From: JAEHCY01 sp964519095 | Lineage (GTDB): Bacteria; Pseudomonadota; Gammaproteobacteria; Chromatiales; Chromatiaceae | DNA: 5,463 nucleotides | Assembly (NCBI GenBank): GCA_964519095.1 | Contig: CAZFHV010000199.1 | Span: 1-5,463, forward strand | Reading direction: 5' to 3' | Shown: piece by piece, positions 1-5,245 of the stretch | Layout of the letters: every line of letters begins with the position of its first letter | Numbering within the stretch: position 1 is the stretch's first letter | Position numbers and translations under genes: made by a program | Notes under the pieces: model-generated | Database searches by the model: none | What the model saw: only the letters and a program-made list of their open reading frames with translations | What the model was told of the DNA's origin: nothing

Positions 1-327
1 CTCTGGCGGCGTGACTCACACCACCGAGCCTCCGAAATTCTCGGGGCGGTTCAGTCCAGCTCCGTGGTGTGTCCAGCACAGCACCACGCAATGCTCCCCC
101 ATCCGCGCCCGGGTGCACTGGCGATGAGGCTCCAGGATGTCCATCCACTCATACGCCTCCCCGGAGAGAAACCGGTAGGCTGCCTGGGTCTCCGCCCAGC
201 CGTTACATGCCCCGGGGATGCTCGCTGTGGGCCGCTCGGCCAAACGCTCGATCAGCTGGATCACCCGACGGTCACGACGTTTGTCGCCCAAATCGATCCC
301 CCGAAACTCCTCCTCCGCCCAGCTCAT
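1..327 (-). pseudogene. IS4-family transposase, N-terminal part, frameshifted and truncated by window edge
   Basis: The preferred start is the ATG at 327, preceded by GAGGG a few bases upstream; an in-frame ATG at 357 would add ten residues unlike the family. The protein opens with SWAEEEFRGIDLGDKRRDRR and continues with ERLAERPTASIPGACNGWAETQAAYRFL, the pattern of the Tn5 transposase N-terminal DNA-binding domain (WA..F...LGD.RR..R, then E..AAYRF). In this family the next block carries the first DDE aspartate in a DTT-type box after a hydrophobic strand. Here the frame reads VVLCW and then unrelated residues to a stop at 16-18. A shifted frame at 54-71 reads HTTELD followed by a stop, so the box is split by small indels and its aspartate is replaced. 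I read this as a dead copy; sequencing error is the alternative. Confidence 0.72.
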
Positions 328-375
328 GCTACCCTCAACACTATGGAAACAACGCACGCCACGCGGCGGCTCTAC

Positions 376-394
376 AGTTGTGTGTAAGGGTATG
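376..394 (-). repeat. IS50-like terminal inverted repeat
   Basis: Read on the minus strand the site is CATACCCTTACACACAACT. Against the IS50 outer end as I recall it, CTGACTCTTATACACAAGT, 14 of 19 positions match without gaps, including the TTA and ACACAA core. It lies upstream of the transposase start in the orientation expected for the element's 5' end. The partner repeat is outside the window, so the pairing cannot be confirmed here. Confidence 0.65.
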
Positions 395-396
395 GG

Positions 397-1290
397 TTAG
401 CGCTGGTTGGATGCTTGGGTCTTCCTCGGGTCGGCATCCTTGTCGCGCTCGATGAGGGCATAAGCGGAGTGATTGTGGATGGACTCGAAGTTCTCGGACT
501 CGACCACGTAGGCGCCGATCCGCTCGTCCTCGTTCAGCCGAAGGGCTACGTCGCGGACCATGTCTTCCACGAACTTGGGGTTATCGTAGGCCCGCTCGGT
601 GATGTACTTCTCATCGGGTCGCTTCAGCAGTCCGTAGAGCTCGCAGGAGGCCTCCCTCTCCACCAGGTCGATGAGCTCTTCCACCCAGATGAAGCCCTTG
701 GTGCGCACCAGCAGGGTGACGTGCGAGCGCTGGTTATGGGCCCCGTAGGCGGAGATCTCCTTCGAGCAGGGACAGAGGCTGGTCACCGGGACCACCACCT
801 TGATGTACATGGTGGGCTGGCCGTGGCGGATCTCGCCGATGAAGGTGACGTCGTAGTCCATCAGGCTTTGCACGCCGCTGACCGGGGCGCGCTTGCTGAC
901 GAAGTAGGGGAAGCTCATTTCGATGTGACCCGCTTCGGCCTCCAGGCGGGAGGCCATCTCCGCGAGCATCTCGTGGAAGGACTCCACGCTGAGCTCCCGC
1001 TCGTGGCTGTTGAGGATCTCCACAAAGCGCGACATGTGCGTGCCCTTGAAGTTGTGGGGCAGGTTCACGTACATGTTGAAGTTGGCGATGGTGTGCTGCT
1101 CGCCGGTGCTGCGGTCACGTACCCGCACCGGGTGGCGGATGTCCTTGATGCCGACCTTGTCGATGGCGAGGCGCCGGCTGTCCGCGGAGCTCTGCACGTC
1201 GGCGATGGGGTCCAGGGTGACCTCCGTGCCGAAGCGGTGCCCCATGCCCGATATCCGCAAGGATCCTTGTCTGAGTCGATTGTCGATCAT
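397..1290 (-). CDS. folE2: GTP cyclohydrolase IB (FolE2)
   Basis: FolE2 converts GTP to 7,8-dihydroneopterin triphosphate, the first step toward tetrahydrofolate and related pterins, in the cytoplasm. It replaces or backs up the zinc enzyme FolE and accepts other divalent metals. The 297 residues are a normal length for the family. Visible family blocks are DVQSSADSR (31-39), DKVGIKDIRHPV (44-55), NFKGTHMSRF (80-89), the metal-site region SLCPCSKEISAYGAHNQRSH (171-190) with Cys173/Cys175 and His190, SCELYGLLKRPDEK (215-228), and ESIHNHSAYALIER (269-282). All key residues look present. The ATG at 1290 has AGGGGGA about nine bases upstream; the next ATG, at 1245, lacks a ribosome site. The start overlaps the stop of a small ORF (ATGA). 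I see no obvious Zur operator upstream, although FolE2 is zinc-regulated in some bacteria. The stop codon lies two bases from an insertion-sequence end. Confidence 0.96.
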   Translation of the reverse strand: MIDNRLRQGSLRISGMGHRFGTEVTLDPIADVQSSADSRRLAIDKVGIKDIRHPVRVRDRSTGEQHTIANFNMYVNLPHNFKGTHMSRFVEILNSHERELSVESFHEMLAEMASRLEAEAGHIEMSFPYFVSKRAPVSGVQSLMDYDVTFIGEIRHGQPTMYIKVVVPVTSLCPCSKEISAYGAHNQRSHVTLLVRTKGFIWVEELIDLVEREASCELYGLLKRPDEKYITERAYDNPKFVEDMVRDVALRLNEDERIGAYVVESENFESIHNHSAYALIERDKDADPRKTQASNQR

Positions 1291-1391
1291 GGGCGTTTGT
1301 CCCCCTGTGGGTCGTCCCCGCCGCTTGGTCCCTGCAGAATGGGCCCCAAACCGAAGCTTGGCTCAGAGATCGCTTTGAAAAACAGGCTCAT
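1287..1391 (-). CDS. Possible 34-residue small protein or leader peptide coupled to folE2
   Basis: I do not recognise this peptide. The ATG at 1391 has AGGA six bases upstream, a good ribosome site. The 34 codons begin MSLFFKAISEPSFGLG and end in a polar tail, DDPQGDKRP. The TGA stop shares bases with the folE2 ATG (ATGA), the classic geometry for translational coupling, and the folE2 ribosome site lies inside this ORF. The N-terminal half is mildly hydrophobic but too short and broken for a confident membrane helix or signal peptide. Eleven bases around its start (AACGCCCATGA) recur exactly at the folE2 start. It could be a real small protein, a leader peptide, or a chance ORF in a high-GC spacer. 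An in-frame GTG at 1406 is another possible start. Confidence 0.4.
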   Translation of the reverse strand: MSLFFKAISEPSFGLGPILQGPSGGDDPQGDKRP

Positions 1392-1499
1392 GGGCGTTCC
1401 TGTCACGGGTAGCAGCTCTCCGCGCGCGAGCCGACCGGCGGTTGCTCGGCGTTGCAGCGGGACTTAACCAGGAGGTGGGGGCCGGGGGGGGCAATTCAA
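1291..1499. other. ispA-folE2 spacer; dxs absent
   Basis: The 209 bases between the ispA stop and the folE2 start hold the small ORF at 1287-1391 and a G-rich tract near 1471-1490. Read in the minus-strand frames, nothing resembles 1-deoxyxylulose-5-phosphate synthase, which follows ispA in many gammaproteobacteria. I see no convincing hairpin plus T-run terminator and no clear promoter, so folE2 may be cotranscribed with ispA. Confidence 0.6.
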
Positions 1500-2402
1500 T
1501 CAGCGATCCCGGCCTACGATGTAGCCGGCGATCCAGCGCAGGGGGTCGGCGCGCTCGTCGAGCAGCGCGAGGTGCCCTAATGCCTCCTCGCACAGGGCCT
1601 CGGCCTTTTGTTTGGCCCCGGCCAGTCCGAGCAGGGCAGGGTAGGTGACTTTCCGTTGCAGGGCATCCTTTCCCCGGGTCTTGCCCAGGGTGGCGGTGCT
1701 TCCGTCCACGTCGAGGATGTCGTCGCGCACCTGAAAGGCGAGACCGATGCAGGCCGCGTACCGATCGAGGCTGGTCGCTACCTCTTCCTCGATCCCGGGC
1801 GCGGCGAGGGTGGCCATCTGGACGCTGGCGCGAATCAGTGCCCCGGTCTTGCACCGGTGGAGGTTCTCCAGGGCTGTCAGGTCGAGGGGTTGGCCGGTGG
1901 CCGCCAGATCGAGGGACTGTCCACCCGCCATCCCCTGGGAGCCACTGGCGCGCGCCAGGCACTGGATCATGGCTAGGCGGCGCTCCCCGCCCGCGGGTAG
2001 AGCGGGATCGGAGGCGAGCACCAGGAACGCCAGGGGCAGCAGGGCGTCGCCCACCAGGATCGCCGTGGCCTCGTCGTAGGCGCGGTGGCAGGTTGGTCTC
2101 CCACGGCGCAGGTCGTCGTCGTCCATGGCCGGGAGGTCGTCGTGGACCAGGGAGTAGGCGTGGATCAGCTCGACGGCGCAGGCGGGACCATCGAGGCTGC
2201 CCCAGGGCAGGCCAAGCGCCTCGGCGGTGGCATAGACGAGGGTGGGGCGCAGCCGTTTGCCCCCACCCAGGACCGCATAGCGCATGGCGCCGTGGAGCCG
2301 GGTCGGCTCCGCATCGGCCGCGGGCAGCCAACCCTCCAGCGCCTGCTCGACCCTTGAGCAGCAGCGCTCGAGGAATGGCGCCAGGGGACTACTGGGATGC
2401 AC
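1500..2402 (-). CDS. ispA: Farnesyl diphosphate synthase (geranyltranstransferase)
   Basis: IspA is a cytoplasmic trans-prenyltransferase that condenses isopentenyl diphosphate with dimethylallyl and then geranyl diphosphate to give farnesyl diphosphate, the precursor of undecaprenyl phosphate, quinone tails and, in some lineages, carotenoids or hopanoids. The 300-residue length is typical. Seen in order: GGGKRLRP (46-53), the first aspartate-rich motif DDLPAMDD (88-95) followed by DDLRRGRPTCH, GGQSLDL (160-166), KTGALI (185-190), the second aspartate-rich motif DDILD (227-231), and GKTRGKD (240-246) before KVTYP. The two-residue insertion within the first motif is the bacterial short-chain FPP synthase pattern. 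The start is taken as GTG at 2402, which overlaps xseB by 14 bases; no strong Shine-Dalgarno is visible, so translation is probably coupled to xseB. All catalytic aspartates are present. Confidence 0.95.
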   Translation of the reverse strand: MHPSSPLAPFLERCCSRVEQALEGWLPAADAEPTRLHGAMRYAVLGGGKRLRPTLVYATAEALGLPWGSLDGPACAVELIHAYSLVHDDLPAMDDDDLRRGRPTCHRAYDEATAILVGDALLPLAFLVLASDPALPAGGERRLAMIQCLARASGSQGMAGGQSLDLAATGQPLDLTALENLHRCKTGALIRASVQMATLAAPGIEEEVATSLDRYAACIGLAFQVRDDILDVDGSTATLGKTRGKDALQRKVTYPALLGLAGAKQKAEALCEEALGHLALLDERADPLRWIAGYIVGRDR

Positions 2403-2628
2403 CCTGGAAGGGTTCCGGCTCGGCGTCTGGGGCGCCGCCGCTCAAGATACGCACCCGCTGCTCCGCCTGGGTCAAGGTGCGCTCGCAGAAGCGGGTAAGC
2501 TCCACGCCGCGCTCGAAGCTCTTGAGCGACTCCTCCAGGGACAGCTCCCCCTGCTCCATCCTGGCCACCAGGGATTCGAGCTCGCTCAGGGCCTGTTCGA
2601 AGCTAGGGGGTGGGGCCTTGCGGGTCAC
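2389..2628 (-). CDS. xseB: Exodeoxyribonuclease VII small subunit
   Basis: XseB binds in several copies to the large subunit XseA to form exonuclease VII, which degrades single-stranded DNA from both ends and acts in repair and recombination. The diagnostic run is SFEQALSELESLVARMEQGE followed by LSLEESLKSFERGVELTRFCERTLTQAEQRVRIL, a helical hairpin that is the whole fold. The open frame extends back to an ATG at 2799, but that 57-residue arginine- and serine-rich extension is unlike the family. I choose the GTG at 2628, which gives 79 residues, the usual size; a GGAG lies about 11 bases upstream. The acidic tail after RIL (about 17 residues) is variable in homologues. The gene heads the run xseB-ispA, an arrangement common in gammaproteobacteria. 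The exact start is less certain than the identity. Confidence 0.88.
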   Translation of the reverse strand: MTRKAPPPSFEQALSELESLVARMEQGELSLEESLKSFERGVELTRFCERTLTQAEQRVRILSGGAPDAEPEPFQGASQ

Positions 2629-2654
2629 GGCGGCGGGTGCTCCAACAAACCAAA

Positions 2655-2666
2655 TACGGTACCGTA
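2655..2666. repeat. Perfect 12-base palindrome TACGGTACCGTA
   Basis: TACGGTACCGTA equals its own reverse complement. It sits across the candidate -10 of the xseB promoter, a typical place for a repressor operator. No specific regulator family is implied by the sequence, and a palindrome this short can occur by chance. Confidence 0.45.
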
Positions 2667-2685
2667 GCGTCTCGCACCGGGTCAA
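2656..2685 (-). promoter_or_regulatory. Candidate sigma-70 promoter for xseB-ispA
   Basis: On the minus strand TTGACC (2685-2680, five of six to the -35 consensus) is followed after 18 bases by TACCGT (2661-2656), a weak -10. Transcription would start near 2649, giving a leader of about 20 bases before the xseB GTG. The -10 falls within a perfect 12-base palindrome. This is a prediction from spacing and match only. Confidence 0.4.
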
Positions 2686-2787
2686 CGACACCCTTCTCCG
2701 CGACGCTCCCGCCGGACCCCGCCTCGACGATGACCCTCGAGACCGCCGGGATCTGGCCATTCGGCTGGACCTGGGTTCCGGTTGGAG

Positions 2788-2816
2788 GTGACAGGCCACG
2801 CTCGTGGCTATATCTT
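2788..2816 (+). promoter_or_regulatory. Candidate sigma-70 promoter for parE
   Basis: GTGACA (2788-2793, five of six to consensus) is followed after 17 bases by TATCTT (2811-2816, four of six). A start near 2823 would leave a leader of roughly 24 bases. The spacer carries the inverted repeat GCCACG-CT-CGTGGC. Predicted from sequence match only. Confidence 0.4.
2795..2808. repeat. Inverted repeat GCCACG-CT-CGTGGC in the parE promoter spacer
   Basis: Six-base arms match perfectly around a two-base centre. The repeat fills most of the spacer between the candidate -35 and -10 of parE, so a bound protein or an extruded hairpin there would block RNA polymerase. No T-run follows, so it is not a standard terminator. 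Confidence 0.45.
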
Positions 2817-2846
2817 GAGTGAGAAATCATCCACAACCTTATAGAT

Positions 2847-4745
2847 ATGAACGATAAATCCCCGGCCGTCTACGATGCGTCGGCCATCGAGGTGTTGAGC
2901 GGCCTCGACCCGGTCCGCAAGCGCCCGGGTATGTACACGGACACCAGCCGGCCCAACCACCTGGCCCAGGAGGTGATCGACAACAGCGTCGATGAGGCCC
3001 TGGCGGGGTACGCGCGTCGCATCGAAGTGGTGTTGTTCGCCGACGGCTCGCTGCAGGTGAGCGACGATGGCCGGGGGATGCCCGTGGACCTCCACCCCGA
3101 GCAGGGCGTGCCCGGCGTGGAGGTCATCCTCACCAAGCTGCATGCGGGGGGGAAGTTCTCCCAGAACAACTACCGCTTCTCGGGTGGGCTGCACGGGGTG
3201 GGGGTCTCGGTGGTGAACGCCCTCTCGCGCCATCTCGAGGTGTGGGTGCGCCGCGAGGGTCAGGAATACAACATGGCCTTCGCCCACGGGGAGAAGGTAT
3301 CGGATCTGGAGGCCATCGGCCGCGTCGGCCGTAACAACACCGGCACCACCCTGCGCTTCTGGCCGGAGCCGAGCTACTTCGACTCCGTCAAGTTCTCGGT
3401 GCGGCAGCTCACCCATCTGCTGCGGGCCAAGGCGGTGCTCTGTCCGGGCCTGAGCGTGCATTTTCGCGACGAGACCACCGGCGAGGAGCAGACCTGGATC
3501 TTCCGGGACGGCTTGCGCGACTACCTGCTCCAGGAGATGGGCGGGCAGGCCGGGGTGCCCGCCGAGCCCTTCGCAGGGAACTTTGAGGCTCCCAACGAGG
3601 CGGCGAGTTGGGCGGTGGTGTGGCTCCCCGAGGGCGGTGACCTGGTCACGGAGAGCTACGTCAACCTCATACCCACCGTACTCGGCGGCACCCACGTCAA
3701 CGGGCTGCGCAGCGGTCTCACCGATGCGGTGCGCGAGTTCTGCGAGATCCGCAACCTGCTGCCGCGGGGGGTGAAATTGGCCCCCGAGGATGTCTGGGGG
3801 CGCTGCAGCTATATCCTCTCGGTGAAGATGCTCGAGCCTCAGTTCTCGGGCCAGACCAAGGAGCGGCTGTCCTCCCGGGAGAGCGCCACCTTCGTCTCGG
3901 GGGTGGTCAAGGACGCCTTCAGCCTCTGGCTCAACCAGCACACCGCCGCCGGCGAGGCCATAGCCGAGCTGGCCATCGGCGCCGCCCAGACCCGGTTGCG
4001 TGCCGGCCGCAAGGTCGTCCGCAAGAAGATCACCCAGGGGCCGGCATTGCCGGGCAAGCTGGCGGACTGTACCGCCACCGATCCGGAGCGGGGTGAGCTC
4101 TTTCTGGTGGAGGGGGATTCCGCTGGGGGCTCCGCCAAGCAGGCGCGGGAGCGGGAGTTCCAGGCGGTGATGCCCCTGCGCGGCAAGATCCTCAACACCT
4201 GGGAGGTAGACCCAGCGGAGGTCCTCGCCTCCCAGGAGGTCCACGACATCGCGGTGGCCATCGGCGTGGACCCGGGCAGTGAGGATCTGAGCCGGCTCCG
4301 CTTTGGCAAGGTCTGCATCCTGGCGGATGCGGACTCGGATGGCGCCCACATCGCCACCCTGCTCTGTGCCCTGTTCCTGCGACACTTCCGTAAGCTGGTG
4401 GCGGCGGGGCACGTGCACGTGGCCATGCCGCCCCTCTATCGAATCGATGTGGGCACTCAGGTCTTCTACGCCCTGGACGACGCGGAGAAGAGGGGGATCC
4501 TGGATCGCATCGAGGCGGAGCGACGGCGCGGCAAGGTGAACGTGGTCCGCTTCAAGGGGTTGGGGGAGATGAATCCCCAACAGCTGCGGGAGACCACCAT
4601 GCACCCGGATACCCGGCGGCTGGTGCGCCTGACCCTGGAGGACGGGGAGGGCACCGAAGGCCTGCTCGACATGCTCTTGGCCAAGCGCCGGGCGGCGGAT
4701 CGGCGCAACTGGTTACAGGAGAAGGGGGATCTCGCGGATCTCTGA
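2847..4745 (+). CDS. parE: DNA topoisomerase IV subunit B
   Basis: ParE is the ATPase subunit of topoisomerase IV; with ParC it decatenates daughter chromosomes. The 632 residues match ParE and are well short of the roughly 800 of gammaproteobacterial GyrB. Domains in order: GHKL ATPase with EVLSGLDPVRKRPGMYTDT (15-33), QEVIDNSVDEAL (41-52) holding catalytic Glu42 and Asn46, SDDGRGMPV (72-80) and GGLHGVGVSVVNALS (113-127); transducer domain with QTK (336-338), the lysine that contacts ATP phosphate; TOPRIM domain with EGDSAGGSA (422-430), PLRGKILN (443-450) and the metal-binding DADSDGAH (494-501); and the C-terminal RFKGLGEMNP (568-577). All key residues are present. The ATG at 2847 fits the family's N-terminus, but its ribosome site is poor. 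No ParC gene is visible here. No T-run terminator follows the stop. Confidence 0.96.
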   Translation: MNDKSPAVYDASAIEVLSGLDPVRKRPGMYTDTSRPNHLAQEVIDNSVDEALAGYARRIEVVLFADGSLQVSDDGRGMPVDLHPEQGVPGVEVILTKLHAGGKFSQNNYRFSGGLHGVGVSVVNALSRHLEVWVRREGQEYNMAFAHGEKVSDLEAIGRVGRNNTGTTLRFWPEPSYFDSVKFSVRQLTHLLRAKAVLCPGLSVHFRDETTGEEQTWIFRDGLRDYLLQEMGGQAGVPAEPFAGNFEAPNEAASWAVVWLPEGGDLVTESYVNLIPTVLGGTHVNGLRSGLTDAVREFCEIRNLLPRGVKLAPEDVWGRCSYILSVKMLEPQFSGQTKERLSSRESATFVSGVVKDAFSLWLNQHTAAGEAIAELAIGAAQTRLRAGRKVVRKKITQGPALPGKLADCTATDPERGELFLVEGDSAGGSAKQAREREFQAVMPLRGKILNTWEVDPAEVLASQEVHDIAVAIGVDPGSEDLSRLRFGKVCILADADSDGAHIATLLCALFLRHFRKLVAAGHVHVAMPPLYRIDVGTQVFYALDDAEKRGILDRIEAERRRGKVNVVRFKGLGEMNPQQLRETTMHPDTRRLVRLTLEDGEGTEGLLDMLLAKRRAADRRNWLQEKGDLADL

Positions 4746-4897
4746 GGGCGTTCTGTGATCTGAATCCCGCAATTCCTGGGCCACGAACGGGCGATCTCCC
4801 GCAGATTGGCACCGTAACACCATAAGAAGCGCGTTTGTCGTATTCTTGAAAAAACTGGCGTGGCGAATGCCTTCTCAGCCTTCCCGGATCCCGGTGA

Positions 4898-4952
4898 GCG
4901 GCCGAGATTCTCCCCGTCAGGCGTGTACTGGGCAATTGGCGCGGCCGGGATT
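4898..4952 (+). repeat. Short direct repeat GCGGCCG(A/G)GATT, two copies
   Basis: GCGGCCGAGATT at 4898-4909 and GCGGCCGGGATT at 4941-4952 match at 11 of 12 positions, 43 bases apart. Flanking sequence is not conserved. It may be chance in GC-rich DNA or the residue of a small duplication. Confidence 0.3.
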
Positions 4953-4988
4953 GGGAACGATGGTCTCCTTCGCTCGCTTCCGCCATCA

Positions 4989-5001
4989 GGGGTCAGACCC
5001 C
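4989..5001. repeat. REP-like palindrome GGGGTCAGACCCC
   Basis: Arms GGGGTC and GACCCC flank a single A. As I recall, palindromes built on this sequence are scattered between genes in many proteobacterial genomes and occur beside REP-associated tyrosine transposase (RAYT) genes. The right arm can instead pair downstream, GACCC (4996-5000) with GGGTC (5005-5009), so two exclusive hairpins are possible. No transposase is nearby in this window, so assignment to a REP family is tentative. Confidence 0.5.
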
Positions 5002-5025
5002 GTCGGGTCCAGTGGGCGCCCATCC

Positions 5026-5046
5026 CTGGCGCTGCGCCCCCGCCAG
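5026..5046. repeat. GC-rich hairpin CTGGCG / CGCCAG
   Basis: Six-base perfect arms (5026-5031 and 5041-5046) enclose a nine-base loop. A competing pairing joins GGGCGC (5014-5019) to GCGCCC (5034-5039). No T-run follows on the plus strand, so it is not a classical terminator. Confidence 0.35.
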
Positions 5047-5204
5047 TATCCCTTGGCGTCAACCAGATGCGCGCCACCTCCCTGGCACGAAGCCCAGACC
5101 TCCCTGTGGCTGTGACCCGAGGCCTCGCCCGAGTCCCTGTGATTGCGATTCTTTCCCTTTCATTCCTTCCACCCACCAGGGCAAGTCGCGCGGGCGGGGA
5201 GAGG

Positions 5205-5223
5205 GTATTTGTTCTGTAAATAC
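5205..5223. promoter_or_regulatory. Possible operator: inverted repeat upstream of the crotonase gene
   Basis: GTATTT-GTTCTGT-AAATAC has six-base perfect arms around seven bases and is AT-rich inside a GC-rich region. It ends 22 bases before the ATG at 5246. Its position and composition suit a transcription-factor site, but no family consensus is matched with confidence. A direct CTGT repeat (5214-5217 and 5223-5226) overlaps it. Confidence 0.35.
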
Positions 5224-5245
5224 TGTCATGAAAAAGGGGTAACAA

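Larger units (their letters stand above)
1..394 (-). mobile_element. IS4-family (Tn5/IS50-like) insertion sequence remnant, left side outside window
   Basis: This is one end of an insertion sequence: a terminal inverted repeat (376-394), about 48 bases of leader, then a transposase start at 327 reading leftward. The transposase N-terminus resembles the Tn5-type DNA-binding domain, and the end sequence resembles the IS50 outer end, so two independent signals agree on family. The reading frame is broken near 54-71, so this copy looks inactive. The other end and most of the transposase lie beyond base 1. The outer boundary at 394 is inferred from the repeat alignment and could be off by one or two bases. 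Confidence 0.72.
2629..2846. other. Divergent intergenic region between xseB and parE
   Basis: These 218 bases separate the minus-strand xseB run from plus-strand parE. Near the xseB side is a candidate promoter with a 12-base palindrome; near the parE side is a candidate promoter with a 14-base inverted repeat. The central part, about 2690-2785, is GC-rich and shows no gene or structure I can support; the open frames there are unlike any protein and are most simply high-GC shadows. Confidence 0.55.
4746..5245. other. 500-base non-coding region between parE and the crotonase gene
   Basis: No open frame here resembles a protein; those present are short or are antisense extensions of parE. What can be seen is two copies of GCGGCCG(A/G)GATT at 4898-4909 and 4941-4952, the palindrome GGGGTCAGACCCC at 4989-5001, a hairpin CTGGCG/CGCCAG at 5026-5046, a pyrimidine-rich tract around 5150-5172, and the inverted repeat at 5205-5223. 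I see no tRNA, no recognised riboswitch and no clear promoter. It could hold a long leader, a small RNA, or decayed mobile sequence. Confidence 0.55.

Noticed and set aside
415..1467. 350-codon plus-strand open frame opposite folE2
   Set aside because: It is antisense to a strongly supported gene, its composition is rich in His, Val, Asp and Gly as expected of a complementary-strand shadow in high-GC DNA, and no family pattern is visible.
1363..2331. 322-codon minus-strand frame overlapping ispA
   Set aside because: Arg/Pro/Gly-rich translation in another frame of the same strand as ispA; ispA itself carries both aspartate-rich motifs, so this is a shadow.
2815..2845. TTGAGT with TATAGA as a parE promoter
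   Set aside because: The spacing is 19 bases and the start point would fall beyond the parE ATG, which conflicts with the well-supported N-terminus.
2808..4604. 598-codon minus-strand open frame opposite parE
   Set aside because: Long antisense frames are common in high-GC genes with strong third-position bias; the translation is low-complexity and shows no domain.
4788..4801. CGGG-CGATCT-CCCG as a parE terminator
   Set aside because: The stem is only four base pairs and no T-run follows.
4806..4826. TTGGCAC as half of a sigma-54 promoter
   Set aside because: The -24-like element is not followed by a GC-type -12 element at the correct spacing.
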